Below are positions 25,799-34,305 of a stretch of DNA of 64,000 nt, piece after piece; the stretch's first letter is position 1; the number at the start of each line of letters is the position of its first letter. Origin of the DNA: Kribbella sindirgiensis (lineage in GTDB: Bacteria > Actinomycetota > Actinomycetes > Propionibacteriales > Kribbellaceae). The notes beneath the pieces are model-generated. The model had not been told where the DNA came from, searched no databases, and saw only the letters and a program-made list of their open reading frames with translations. A program made the translations under genes and the position numbers. The DNA lies in contig NZ_SJKA01000020.1 of assembly GCF_004331435.1 (NCBI RefSeq), positions 1 through 64,000 on the forward strand. Reading direction: 5' to 3'.

Positions 25799-26119
25799 AT
25801 GCACTGGCTCTACCTCGCGATCGCCGTCGTGTTCGAGATCGCCGTGGCGATCTCGGCCGGCAAGGCGCAAGGCTTCAAACACCGCGGCTGGACCGCCGCA
25901 ACCCTCGTCACCGGCGGGCTCGGCACGTACTTCCTGAGCCGCGCCCTTCTCACCTTCGACGTCGGCGTCGGGTACGCCCTGTGGACGTCACTCGCCGGAG
26001 TCGGCATCACGCTGCTCGGCGCACTGCTCTTCGGGCAGAAACTCACGGTGCACAAGGCCAGCGGCATCGCCCTGGTCATCGGTGGGGTCGTCGGTCTTCA
26101 GCTCTCGAGCGGGTCGTGA
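25799..26119 (+). CDS. SMR-family efflux subunit A
   Basis: This 106-residue four-helix membrane protein belongs to the small multidrug resistance family. The essential membrane glutamate is E13 in VVFEIAVAIS, and GYALWTSLAGVGITLLGALLFGQKL matches helix 3 and the following loop. A GGAAGGA site precedes the ATG. It lies next to a second SMR gene with a 4-base gap, an arrangement typical of heterodimeric pairs, and is divergent from a MerR regulator. Likely drug/proton antiport; substrates unknown. Confidence 0.92.
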   Translation: MHWLYLAIAVVFEIAVAISAGKAQGFKHRGWTAATLVTGGLGTYFLSRALLTFDVGVGYALWTSLAGVGITLLGALLFGQKLTVHKASGIALVIGGVVGLQLSSGS

Positions 26120-26123
26120 TCGC

Positions 26124-26489
26124 ATGAACACCAAGCCGCAGTCGTCCCGCACTGCCTGGCTCATGCTGCTGCTGGCCGGCGCCTTCGAGGTCGGCTACGC
26201 ACTCTCGGTCGGAGGCAGCCACGCCTTCACCGTCTGGCAGTGGTCCGTAGCAGCCGCCGTCTTCTTCCTGCTAACCCTCTGGGCCCTGAGCCAAGCCCTA
26301 CGCACCATCGAGGTAAGCATCGGCTACGCCACCTGGGCAGGCCTAGGCGCCGCCGGCGCCGCCCTACTAGGTCCGGTCTTCTTCGACGAGACCCTCACCC
26401 CCACCAAGACCTTCTGGTTGGCCGTCACCATCACCGGCGTCATCTACCTGAAACTCGCCGACCGCCAACGAAACCCACGTGACAGTTGA
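26124..26489 (+). CDS. SMR-family efflux subunit B
   Basis: This 121-residue SMR protein has its conserved glutamate at E22 (AGAFEVGYALS) and the helix 3 segment IGYATWAGLGAAGAALLGPVFFDETL. It carries a longer N- and C-terminal tail than subunit A. The two differ in sequence and charge in the loops, as expected for subunits that insert in opposite orientations. It is translated directly after subunit A, and the gene is followed by a strong hairpin terminator. Confidence 0.92.
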   Translation: MNTKPQSSRTAWLMLLLAGAFEVGYALSVGGSHAFTVWQWSVAAAVFFLLTLWALSQALRTIEVSIGYATWAGLGAAGAALLGPVFFDETLTPTKTFWLAVTITGVIYLKLADRQRNPRDS

Positions 26490-26492
26490 GAT

Positions 26493-26519
26493 GGCGGGGA
26501 GCCTGGTGGACTCCCCGCC
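26493..26519. terminator. Bidirectional hairpin terminator
   Basis: A perfect 9-bp stem (GGCGGGGAG at 26493-26501 with CTCCCCGCC at 26511-26519) and 9-nt loop lie between the convergent SMR gene and the ABC permease gene. No strong T-run follows in either direction. Position favours termination of both transcripts. Confidence 0.75.
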
Positions 26520-26528
26520 GGATTGGGG

Positions 26529-27413
26529 TCAGTCCTTGATGCCGGACTGGGTTACGCCCTGGATCAGGTAGCGCTGGAGGAAGGCGAAGATCAGGACGAG
26601 GGGCAGGATCGAGACGGCGACCGCCATGAACAACTCGTGGATGTTGATGGTTTGGGCGGTGATGAAGGTCGACATCGCCACCTGAATGGTCCACGAGGAC
26701 GAGTCCTGGCCGATCACGAGTGGCCACAGGAACGAGTTCCAGTTGCCGATGAACGTGATCGCCGCGAGCGCCGCGAAGAACGGCAGCGAGTTCGGTACGA
26801 CGATCCGCCAGAACACCCCGAAGTACCCGGCGCCGTCGACCCGTGCCGCCTCCTCCAGCTCCTTCGGAAATCCGAGGAAATACTGCCGGAAAAGGAATGC
26901 CGCGAACCCGCTGAACAAGGTCGGGATGATCAGGCCCCGCAGTGAGGACACCCACCCGAGCGACGACACCACGATGAACGACGGGATGAACGTCACCGCC
27001 CCCGGAATCATCAGCGTCGCCACGATCGCGTAGAAGACCTTGTCCGCGTGCCGATACGGGATACGGGCCAGCCCGTACCCCGCCATCGATGCCAGCAGCA
27101 ACTGTCCCGCCGTGCCCAGGATCGCGACCACAGCGGAGTTGTACATCGCCCGGGCCATCGGCACCGTGGTGTCGTTGAACAGCTCACTGATGTTGCTCCA
27201 CTGCAGATGCGAGGGGAACAACGTCCAGTCCGGCGCGGTGATGTCCTGTTCGGTGGACAACGCGTTGCGCAGGATCAGGTAGAACGGGATCAGGAACAGC
27301 ACCACCGCGACGAACAGCGCGATCCAGCGCAGCACCAGGCCGACCCGGCCCCACGTGCTCCGGCTGAACCCGATCGGCTGCGGAGTTCCCGTCGTACGTT
27401 CGGAGACCGCCAT
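26529..27413 (-). CDS. Sugar ABC transporter permease, MalG type
   Basis: This 294-residue inner-membrane protein is a carbohydrate ABC permease with about six helices. The EAA loop that contacts the ATPase appears as KELEEAARVDGAGYFGVFWRIVVPNSLP. The start at 27413 overlaps the stop of the upstream permease (TGATG). Together with the second permease and a lipoprotein it forms a sugar importer. No ATPase gene follows, so a shared MsiK-type ATPase is probably used. Confidence 0.93.
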   Translation of the reverse strand: MAVSERTTGTPQPIGFSRSTWGRVGLVLRWIALFVAVVLFLIPFYLILRNALSTEQDITAPDWTLFPSHLQWSNISELFNDTTVPMARAMYNSAVVAILGTAGQLLLASMAGYGLARIPYRHADKVFYAIVATLMIPGAVTFIPSFIVVSSLGWVSSLRGLIIPTLFSGFAAFLFRQYFLGFPKELEEAARVDGAGYFGVFWRIVVPNSLPFFAALAAITFIGNWNSFLWPLVIGQDSSSWTIQVAMSTFITAQTINIHELFMAVAVSILPLVLIFAFLQRYLIQGVTQSGIKD

Positions 27414-28369
27414 CAGTCGCCCGCCTTTCCGAAGCCGAAGATCCGGTTCTGCAGCAGCGTCACGAGCATGATGATCACCGCGAGGATCAGCGCGCCGGCC
27501 GAGCCGTGACCGAGGTCCTGGATCGAGCCGAGCGAGATGCCGTACAGGTAGACCAGCGGCGGCCGCGCGTAGTTGACGTTGCCGACCAGGTTGTAGAACT
27601 CGTCGAACGCCTGGTACGCCGCGATCAGGTTCAGGATCAGTACGGCGACCGACGTCGCCCGCAACTGCGGCAACGTGATGTACCGGAACACCTGCCACCC
27701 GGGTTTGGCCCCGTCGACGTACGCCGCCTCGTACAGCGTCGGCGAGATCCGCTGCAGCCCCGCGATGAACAGGATCATGTAGAACCCGAGCTGCAGCCAC
27801 AGCCGTACCGTCACCAGCGGGATCCAGTACCAGGGCGGGTCCACGGTCGACAGCCAGGCGATGTTCTCGATCCCGAACCAGCCGAGCACGGTGTTCGCGA
27901 GCCCGAACCGGACGCCGTTGAAGATCGACAGCTTCCAGATCAGCGACGCGACGACGTACGAGCACGCGGTCGGCAGGAAGAAGACCGACCGGAAGAACGC
28001 CCGCGCGATCTTCACCTGGTTGACCAGCAACGCCAGCGCGAGCGCGAGCACGAACGTCAGCGGCACGATGAACACCGCGAAGATCGTGAACGTGCCCAGG
28101 CTGGACAGGAAGTTGTGGTCGGTGAGCATGTCGACGTAGTTGTGCAACCCGACGAACTTCGACGGTGTCGCGGTGTTGTACGCCTCGAAGAAGCTGAGGA
28201 CCAGGCTCCAGATGATCGGCAGGTAGGAGAAGATCAGCAGCCCGATCACGAACGGCCCGACGAAGATCCAGAACCACAGCGCGTTCCCGGCGATCCCCTT
28301 CCGACGCCGCGAACCCCGCCGCTCACCAGCTGTAGCGGGGACCGCGGACGTCTTGGCCGGAGCGCTCAT
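27413..28369 (-). CDS. Sugar ABC transporter permease, MalF type
   Basis: The 318-residue permease has a basic N-terminus (GERRGSRRRKG), about six transmembrane helices, and an EAA loop LYEAAYVDGAKPGWQVFRYITLPQL. The start at 28369 overlaps the stop of the binding-protein gene by four bases (ATGA). A longer reading frame upstream is only the antisense/other-frame shadow of the binding-protein gene. It pairs with the MalG-type subunit. Confidence 0.93.
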   Translation of the reverse strand: MSAPAKTSAVPATAGERRGSRRRKGIAGNALWFWIFVGPFVIGLLIFSYLPIIWSLVLSFFEAYNTATPSKFVGLHNYVDMLTDHNFLSSLGTFTIFAVFIVPLTFVLALALALLVNQVKIARAFFRSVFFLPTACSYVVASLIWKLSIFNGVRFGLANTVLGWFGIENIAWLSTVDPPWYWIPLVTVRLWLQLGFYMILFIAGLQRISPTLYEAAYVDGAKPGWQVFRYITLPQLRATSVAVLILNLIAAYQAFDEFYNLVGNVNYARPPLVYLYGISLGSIQDLGHGSAGALILAVIIMLVTLLQNRIFGFGKAGD

Positions 28370-29649
28370 CCGAACAACCGCGACAGCTCGGCGTTGACGG
28401 TCTTCTCGGCCTTGGCGATCTCGGCAGCTGGGTCTGCTCCCTTCTTGATGCAGTTGGTGAGCAGATCGGTGAACGCCGTACCCATCTTCGGCGTCCACGC
28501 CGGGTTGTCGGTGTGTCCGTAGTCCTCGTTCAGCTTGACCGTGTCGGCCGCGACGCCGCTCTGCAGCTTCGACGCCTTGGCTGCCAGGCTCTTGCGCGGC
28601 GGGATGTGGAAGCCGTAGTTGAGCGACCAGTCCTCCTGGTACTCCGACTTGTCGATCCACAGCCACTTGACGAACTTCTTCGCCGCGTCGACGTTGGCGC
28701 TCTTGGCGGACACGAACTGCGTCCACCCGCCGGAGTACACGGCCGGCTTGCCCTCCGCGTCGAGCTTCGGGAACGGGATCACGCCGATGTCGTCTCCCAG
28801 CACCTTCTGCATGCCCGGCACCGCCCACATGCCGATCCACTGCATCGCCACCAGGCCCTGGTTGATCGCGGTCGGATCCCACCAGTCCGTGGGCGCGCCG
28901 AGCAGGATGCTCTTGCTCGCGTAGAGCTCGTGCAGCTTGCCGAACGCCTTCGCCGCCCGGTCGCCGGTGAAGCCGGGCTTGTTGTCCTCGGTCAGGTAGC
29001 TCCCGCCGGACGACCAGAGCGCCGGTCCGCCCATGCCGTTGCCGCCGTCGTTGCCGACGAACATGCCCTTGACCTTGTTCGTGGTGAGTTCCTTGGACGC
29101 CGCGATCAGGTCGTCGACGGTCTCCGGCGGTTTGATGCCGGCCTTGTCGAGCATCGACTTGCGGTAGTAGATGACCTGCGGATCGATGATCATCCGGATG
29201 CCGTAGATCTTGCCGTCGATGGTGTTCGTGGCGAGGTCACCGGGCAGGAAGTCGTCCTTGACGTCGGCGATGATGTCGTCGAGCGCCACGACCTGGTTGC
29301 TCTTCACCATGCCGATGTTGAACTGGCTCTCGAACACGTCCGGGCCCTTGCTGGACAGCAGTCCGGAGGAGAGCTTGGCGCCGTAGTCGCCCGGAGTCCA
29401 CTGCACGGCGACGTTCGCGTCGGTGTAGGCCTTGGCGTACTTCAGCGCCGCCTGCTGGGTCCCGGTCTCGCCGTACTGGTGGTACCACTGCGACAGGTTG
29501 ACCTTCGTACCGCCGCCTCCGCCACCGGAGGACGGTCGGCCGGTATTGCCGCCACAGGCCGCGGTGAAGGCCGCGAGGGCGGCCAGTCCTCCGGTCCGCT
29601 TGAGCAGATCGCGCCGGGTCAGACCGGCGTTCGGAACATGAGCAGGCAT
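28366..29649 (-). CDS. Sugar ABC transporter substrate-binding lipoprotein
   Basis: This 427-residue extracellular solute-binding protein (family 1) carries a twin-arginine signal (TRRDLLKRTGG, R12-R13) and a lipobox ending at C32 (FTAACGG), so a Tat-exported lipoprotein is likely. A glycine-rich linker follows. The mature part has YGIRMIIDPQVIYYRKSMLDKAGI and a C-terminal WTPKMGTAFTDLL. The ATG at 29649 is preferred over the GTG at 29658 because GGAAGG is eight bases upstream of it. It is first in the importer operon. Confidence 0.93.
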   Translation of the reverse strand: MPAHVPNAGLTRRDLLKRTGGLAALAAFTAACGGNTGRPSSGGGGGGTKVNLSQWYHQYGETGTQQAALKYAKAYTDANVAVQWTPGDYGAKLSSGLLSSKGPDVFESQFNIGMVKSNQVVALDDIIADVKDDFLPGDLATNTIDGKIYGIRMIIDPQVIYYRKSMLDKAGIKPPETVDDLIAASKELTTNKVKGMFVGNDGGNGMGGPALWSSGGSYLTEDNKPGFTGDRAAKAFGKLHELYASKSILLGAPTDWWDPTAINQGLVAMQWIGMWAVPGMQKVLGDDIGVIPFPKLDAEGKPAVYSGGWTQFVSAKSANVDAAKKFVKWLWIDKSEYQEDWSLNYGFHIPPRKSLAAKASKLQSGVAADTVKLNEDYGHTDNPAWTPKMGTAFTDLLTNCIKKGADPAAEIAKAEKTVNAELSRLFG

Positions 29650-29708
29650 GAATTCCACCTTCCCGCGAGAGGGAACGCCGCAGGGGTACGACGCACGGTT
29701 CCGAGTTA

Positions 29709-29723
29709 CTTAACTGTGTTAAG
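29709..29723. promoter_or_regulatory. Candidate operator of the sugar importer
   Basis: CTTAAC (29709-29714) and GTTAAG (29718-29723) form a perfect inverted repeat around TGT, 60 bases upstream of the binding-protein start. It is conspicuously AT-rich for this genome. TTAAC-type palindromes are commonly used by ROK or GntR/LacI-type sugar repressors. No regulator gene lies adjacent. Confidence 0.55.
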
Positions 29724-29860
29724 CATCTCTGATGTTGGCACACGGTACTACAGGTCAATCGTTGTAGAAGTGCCTAGCACGATGACTCAAAAGTGCGCCG
29801 TGCGCAAGACCGGAATGCGACCTTCTTTGTTCGAAAGTGTGGAATGTTGTCAGGCCGTGA

Positions 29861-32011
29861 TCACGTAAACATCTGACCAGCAGCCGACCTGCGAACCAGC
29901 GGTTCCGGCGGTTCGAAGCGTCCACCGTAGACAGCGGCCAACTCGCGCGACCGCGCGACGAAAGCCGGGAGTCCGTACGCGTTCACGTACTGCAACGCGC
30001 CACCGTGCAGCGGCGGGAAACCGATGCCGAAGATCGAGCCGATGTTGGCGTCCGGTACCGAGCGCAACACGCCCTCGTCCAGACACTTCACCGTCTCCAA
30101 AGACATCGCGAACAGCATCCGCTCCTGCAGGTCCCTCAGCGGAATCTCAGCGACAGCGGTGAAATGCTCCCGCAGCCCGGGCCACAACTTCTTCGGGCCG
30201 TCGGCCGGGTAGTCGTAGAACCCCGCACCGGCCGCCTTGCCGCGCCGGCCGAACTCGTTGACGAGCCGGTCGGTCACCGCCATCCCGGGGTGGTCGTCGA
30301 ACGCTCCCGCACTGTCACCTGCCGCGCGCGCCGCGTCGCGGATCTTCTGCGGCAGCGTGAGCGTGACCTCGTCCAGCATCGCCAGCGGCGGCGCCGGGAA
30401 CCCGGCCTGGGTCGCGGCGCGCTCGATCATCACCGGGTCGACACCCTCGGCGACCATCGCGGCGCCTTCCATCACGAGCGTGCCGAACACCCGCGAGGTG
30501 AAGAACCCGCGACTGTCGTTGACCACGATCGGCGTCTTCTTGATCTGCCGTACGACGTCGTACGCGCGAGCAATCGTCGCGTCGGACGTCTTCGAACCCA
30601 CGATCAGCTCGACCAGCGGCATCCGGTCGACCGGCGAGAAGAAGTGCATCCCGATGAAGCGTTGGATTATGTTGGCGTCCGGCCGGTCGATGCCGTCGGC
30701 GAGCGTGGTGATCGGCAGCGTCGAGGTGTTCGAGCAGAGCAGCGCGTCCGGCTCGACCACGTCGGCGATCTCCGCGAACACCTTCTGCTTGAGGCCGCCG
30801 TCCTCGAAGACGGCCTCGATCACCAGGTCGCACCCAGCCAGGTCGTTCGGGTCCCCGGTCGGCGTGATCCGGCTCAGAAACTCCTCGACCTCGGGCGCGC
30901 CGAGACGTCCCTTGGCGACCTGTTTCGCCAGCAGCTTCTCGGAATATTCCTTTCCGCGCGCGGCCGCCTCCAACGAAACATCTTTGAGCACCACGGACAT
31001 CCCGGCCTTCGCGCACACGTACGCGATCCCGGCGCCCATCATCCCGGCCCCGAGCACCCCGACCTTCCGGGCGGAGTACTTCGGTACGCCGGAGGGCCGC
31101 GACCCGCCGGCGTTGATCGATTGCAGGTCGAAGAAGAACGCCTGGATCATGTTCTTCGCGATCTGCCCGGTCGCCAGCGACACGAAGTACCGCGACTCGA
31201 TCCGCGAGGCGGTCTCGAAGTCGACCTGACTGCCCTCGACCGCGGCGCTCATGATCGCCCGCGGTGCCGGGTACGGCGCGCCCTTGAGTTGCTTGCGCAG
31301 GTTCGCCGGGAACGCGGGCAGGAAGGCGGCCAGCTTCGGCGAGGACGGCGTACCGCTCGGGATCTTGTACCCGTCCCGGTCCCACGGCTGCTTGGCGTCA
31401 CCGTCGTACGTCGAGATCCACCGGCGCGCCGCGTCGAGCAGGGAGTCCGCCGGTACGACGTCGTCGACGATCCCGACCGACAGCGCGTGCGCGGGCTTCA
31501 TCCGCTGCCCCTGCAGCAGCACCTTCATCAGCGCGTCCTGGAGTCCGAGCATCCGGACCGTGCGGGTCACTCCCCCGCCGCCGGGGAGCAGACCGAGCGT
31601 CACCTCGGGGACGCCGAGCTCGATCCGGTTGTCGTCGGCAACGATCCGGTGGTGGCAGGCGAGCGCGATCTCCAGCCCGCCGCCGAGCGCCGATCCGTTG
31701 ATCGCGGCAACGACCGGTACGCCCAGCGTCTCCACGACCCGGAGCTGCCGCTTCACCTCCTCGATCGTCGAGAACACCTGCGCGGCGTCCGACGGCTGGA
31801 TCTGCGAGAGCATCTGCAGGTTGCCACCGGCGAAGAACGTGGACTTCGCGGAGGTGACGATCACGCCCTTGAGCAGCGCCTTTTCAGCCACCAGGCGGTC
31901 GACCGTGCGGCCCATCGACTCGACATAGACGTCGTTCATCGTGTTGGCGGACGCCGAAGGATCGTTGAGCGTCAGCGTCACAACCCCGGCGTCGTTCTTC
32001 CACTCGATCAT
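29861..32011 (-). CDS. fadB: Fatty-acid oxidation multifunctional protein (enoyl-CoA hydratase/3-hydroxyacyl-CoA dehydrogenase)
   Basis: This 716-residue protein fuses a crotonase domain (residues about 1-300; FFAGGNLQML oxyanion region and GSALGGGLEIALACHHRI) with a 3-hydroxyacyl-CoA dehydrogenase (from about 312; VGVLGAGMMGAGIAYV NAD loop and FIGMHFFSPVDRMPLVELI). It catalyses two steps of beta-oxidation. The ATG at 32011 overlaps the fadA stop (ATGA), so fadA and fadB are coupled. Symbol follows common use; mycobacterial FadB is the nearest type by architecture. Confidence 0.95.
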   Translation of the reverse strand: MIEWKNDAGVVTLTLNDPSASANTMNDVYVESMGRTVDRLVAEKALLKGVIVTSAKSTFFAGGNLQMLSQIQPSDAAQVFSTIEEVKRQLRVVETLGVPVVAAINGSALGGGLEIALACHHRIVADDNRIELGVPEVTLGLLPGGGGVTRTVRMLGLQDALMKVLLQGQRMKPAHALSVGIVDDVVPADSLLDAARRWISTYDGDAKQPWDRDGYKIPSGTPSSPKLAAFLPAFPANLRKQLKGAPYPAPRAIMSAAVEGSQVDFETASRIESRYFVSLATGQIAKNMIQAFFFDLQSINAGGSRPSGVPKYSARKVGVLGAGMMGAGIAYVCAKAGMSVVLKDVSLEAAARGKEYSEKLLAKQVAKGRLGAPEVEEFLSRITPTGDPNDLAGCDLVIEAVFEDGGLKQKVFAEIADVVEPDALLCSNTSTLPITTLADGIDRPDANIIQRFIGMHFFSPVDRMPLVELIVGSKTSDATIARAYDVVRQIKKTPIVVNDSRGFFTSRVFGTLVMEGAAMVAEGVDPVMIERAATQAGFPAPPLAMLDEVTLTLPQKIRDAARAAGDSAGAFDDHPGMAVTDRLVNEFGRRGKAAGAGFYDYPADGPKKLWPGLREHFTAVAEIPLRDLQERMLFAMSLETVKCLDEGVLRSVPDANIGSIFGIGFPPLHGGALQYVNAYGLPAFVARSRELAAVYGGRFEPPEPLVRRSAAGQMFT

Positions 32012-33228
32012 GCGGCAAGCCTTTCGATGATCGTCGCGACGCCCATCCCGCCGCCGACGCACAGGGTGGCCAGTCCGTAGCGGAGCTCGCGTCGCTCCAG
32101 CTCGTCCAGCAGGGTTCCGATCAGCATCGCGCCGGTGGCGCCGAGCGGATGCCCGAGGGCGATCGCGCCGCCGTTCACGTTCACCTTCTCGTGCGGTACG
32201 CCGAGATCCTTCATGAAGTGCATCACCGCGGCCGCGAACGCCTCGTTCATCTCGAACAGATCGATGTCCGACGCGTCCAGACCGGCACGGGCCAGCGCCT
32301 TGCGGGCGGCCGGCGCCGGACCGGTCAGCATGATCGTCGGATCCGCGCCGCTGACGCCGACGGACACCACCCGCCCGCGCGGCGCCTGACCGAGCGCCTC
32401 GCCCGCCTTCTCGTTGCCGACAGCAACCAGAGCGGCGCCGTCGACGATGCCGGACGAGTTGCCCGCATGGTGCACGTGCGAGATCCGCTCGACGGTCAGG
32501 TACTTCTCCAGCGCGACCGAGTCGAACCCGCCGTGCTCCCCGATCGCCGTGAACGACAACGGCAGCCCGGCCAGCGTCTCGACCGACGTCCCGGGCCGGA
32601 CGAGCTGGTCGTGGTCCAGGATCCGCAGCCCGTTCCGATCCACGACCGGTACGACGGACCGCGCGAAGTACCCGTTGGCCCAGGCTTTCGCGGCACGCGC
32701 GTGCGACTCGGCGGCGTACGCGTCGACGTCGGTGCGGGAGAAGCCGTCGAGCGTCGCGATCAGGTCAGCGCTGATGCCCTGCGGGATGAAGCCCGTCTCG
32801 AGAGCGGTTTCCGGGTCCATCGCCCAGGCGCCGCCGTCGGAGCCCATCTTCACCCGCGACATCGACTCGACACCGCCGGCCAGGATGAAGTCCTCCCACC
32901 CGGACCGCACCCGCTGCGCCGCCTGGTTGACGGCCTCGAGACCCGACGCGCAGAAGCGGTTCAGCTGCACCCCACCGGTCGTGTCGGGGTAACCGGCCAT
33001 CAGTACGGCGGTCCGCGCGATGTCCATGCCCTGGTCGCCGATCGGCGTCACCACGCCGAGCACCACGTCGTCGATCGCGGCCGGATCCAGAGCGGGATGC
33101 CGGGTGCGCAGTTCCTGGAGCAGTCCGGTGATCAGCTGGATCGGCTTGACCTCGTGCAGTGCACCGGTGGGCTTGCCCTTGCCGCGCGGTGTCCGAATCG
33201 CGTCGTACAGAAAGGCTTCGCTGGTCAT
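32008..33228 (-). CDS. fadA: Acetyl-CoA C-acyltransferase (thiolase)
   Basis: This 406-residue thiolase performs the last step of beta-oxidation. The acylated cysteine is in LNRFCASGLEAV near residue 90, the second motif is NEAFAAAVM, and the C-terminal base motif is LCVGGGMGVA, with GGAIALGHPLGATGA before it. The ATG at 33228 has no ribosome site and is 7 bases after a CACAAT -10-like element, which suggests a leaderless transcript. A palindromic operator overlaps this promoter. A MerR-type regulator is divergent. Confidence 0.95.
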   Translation of the reverse strand: MTSEAFLYDAIRTPRGKGKPTGALHEVKPIQLITGLLQELRTRHPALDPAAIDDVVLGVVTPIGDQGMDIARTAVLMAGYPDTTGGVQLNRFCASGLEAVNQAAQRVRSGWEDFILAGGVESMSRVKMGSDGGAWAMDPETALETGFIPQGISADLIATLDGFSRTDVDAYAAESHARAAKAWANGYFARSVVPVVDRNGLRILDHDQLVRPGTSVETLAGLPLSFTAIGEHGGFDSVALEKYLTVERISHVHHAGNSSGIVDGAALVAVGNEKAGEALGQAPRGRVVSVGVSGADPTIMLTGPAPAARKALARAGLDASDIDLFEMNEAFAAAVMHFMKDLGVPHEKVNVNGGAIALGHPLGATGAMLIGTLLDELERRELRYGLATLCVGGGMGVATIIERLAA

Positions 33229-33235
33229 ACGGCCG

Positions 33236-33257
33236 ATTGTGACAGTAGTGCTGTCAC
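33236..33257 (-). promoter_or_regulatory. fadA promoter with GTGACAG-N5-CTGTCAC operator
   Basis: GTGACAG (33239-33245) and CTGTCAC (33251-33257) are exact inverted halves around 5 bases. On the minus strand CACAAT (33241-33236) sits 7 bases before the fadA ATG, and a 19-base spacer leads back to a weak CTGGCC at 33266-33261. A palindrome inside a 19-base spacer is the classic MerR-family promoter layout. Nearly the same site lies before the CoA-transferase gene at 40131-40153. Confidence 0.7.
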
Positions 33258-33277
33258 GATGGCCAGGGTGACTCGTT

Positions 33278-34036
33278 ATGATCTCCGCCATGTCGGAAGT
33301 GGCGGGGGCAGAATCACTGAGAGGCGTGACCCTGACAGTTGACGAACTGTCGACCCGGGTCGGGATGACGGTGCGCACGTTGCGGTTCTATGCGGGGCGA
33401 GGGCTGATTCCGCCGCCGATCCGGCGTGGCCGGGTCGGGTACTACGGGCCGGAGCACATCGCGCGCCTCGATCTGGTGCGGGAACTGCAGGCGCACGGGT
33501 TCACCCTGCAGGCGATCGAGGGGTACCTCGACCGGATCCCCACCGACGCGACACCGCAGGACATCGCGCTGCACCGGACCCTGCTGACGCCGTGGATGCG
33601 CGATCTCCCGGAAACACTCGATCGAGCAGCGCTGGTACGGCGTACCGGCCGGGAGCTGAGCGACGACGACATCGAGATGCTGGTGGCGCTCGGGGTGGTC
33701 GAGCCGACGCCGGACGAGGACGTGTTCCAGGTCGCGACCGCGCATCTGAGTCTCGGCGTCGAACTGCTCGACCTGGACCTCCCGGTCGAGGCGGTCCTGG
33801 ACGCCGGCCGGATCTTCACCGAGCACGGCCGCGCGATCGCGGAGGAACTGACCGAGGTCTTCCGCACCAAGGTCTGGCCGCACTACCGCGACTCGGGCGG
33901 CCCTCCGGAACACATCCAGCAACTGGTCGAGCGCTTCAAGCCCGTCACCATCCAAGGTCTGGTGCTGGCGTACGAACGAGCCGTGGGCGAAACTCAGCGC
34001 GACACCATCCGCCGGACCCAGCACAAACCCCGCTAG
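33278..34036 (+). CDS. MerR-family regulator next to fadAB
   Basis: The 252-residue protein has an N-terminal MerR domain: LTVDELSTRVGMTVRTLRFYAGRGLI, then GRVGYYGPEHIARLDLVRELQAHGFTLQAIEGYL. A long C-terminal helical domain follows, of the kind that binds an effector. Starts at 33278 or 33290 are both possible, without a clear ribosome site. Its divergent position and the MerR-style spacing of the fadA and CoA-transferase promoters make it the likely regulator of a beta-oxidation regulon, perhaps sensing an acyl-CoA. That role is inference. Confidence 0.88.
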   Translation: MISAMSEVAGAESLRGVTLTVDELSTRVGMTVRTLRFYAGRGLIPPPIRRGRVGYYGPEHIARLDLVRELQAHGFTLQAIEGYLDRIPTDATPQDIALHRTLLTPWMRDLPETLDRAALVRRTGRELSDDDIEMLVALGVVEPTPDEDVFQVATAHLSLGVELLDLDLPVEAVLDAGRIFTEHGRAIAEELTEVFRTKVWPHYRDSGGPPEHIQQLVERFKPVTIQGLVLAYERAVGETQRDTIRRTQHKPR

Positions 34037-34305
34037 CCCGGGGAGTTGGAGATGCGGAGGTAGGTGAGCCCGCGGAGGTCCAGGTACGTGTCATTCGTGG
34101 TGGTGACGACGCGCAGCAGCACGCCGTCGCACCCGGCGCAGCGGGCGACGAGACCGGGCGCGTCGACGTACAGACGGGCCTCCGCGAACACGCCGGTCCG
34201 GCCGCAGCCGTTGCACTGCCCGACCGCGGCGGTGATGTCGACGGCGAAGAACTCGCTCAACGCGCCTGCCGCCGCATTGCCGTCGAGGTAGTTGGCTTGA
34301 GTCAT
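34033..34305 (-). CDS. DUF6510 zinc-ribbon protein
   Basis: The 90-residue protein has two CxxC pairs, C31/C34 in QCNGCGRTG and C56/C59 in ARCAGCDG, forming a probable zinc ribbon. MTQANYLDGNAAAGALSEFF is the typical DUF6510 start. It overlaps the preceding FAD reductase stop by four bases. DUF6510 genes commonly travel with this reductase and the sulfite-oxidase-like gene in actinobacteria, so a shared redox or assembly role is plausible. Function is not established. Confidence 0.85.
   Translation of the reverse strand: MTQANYLDGNAAAGALSEFFAVDITAAVGQCNGCGRTGVFAEARLYVDAPGLVARCAGCDGVLLRVVTTTNDTYLDLRGLTYLRISNSPG

Noticed and set aside
30005..32080. Long plus-strand frame over fadB
   Set aside because: The minus strand has clear crotonase and hydroxyacyl-CoA dehydrogenase motifs.
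33334..33351. GACAGTT-N4-AACTGTC palindrome inside the MerR gene
   Set aside because: Half-sites resemble the fadA operator, but the spacing differs and it lies in coding sequence specifying conserved residues. It may be coincidental.
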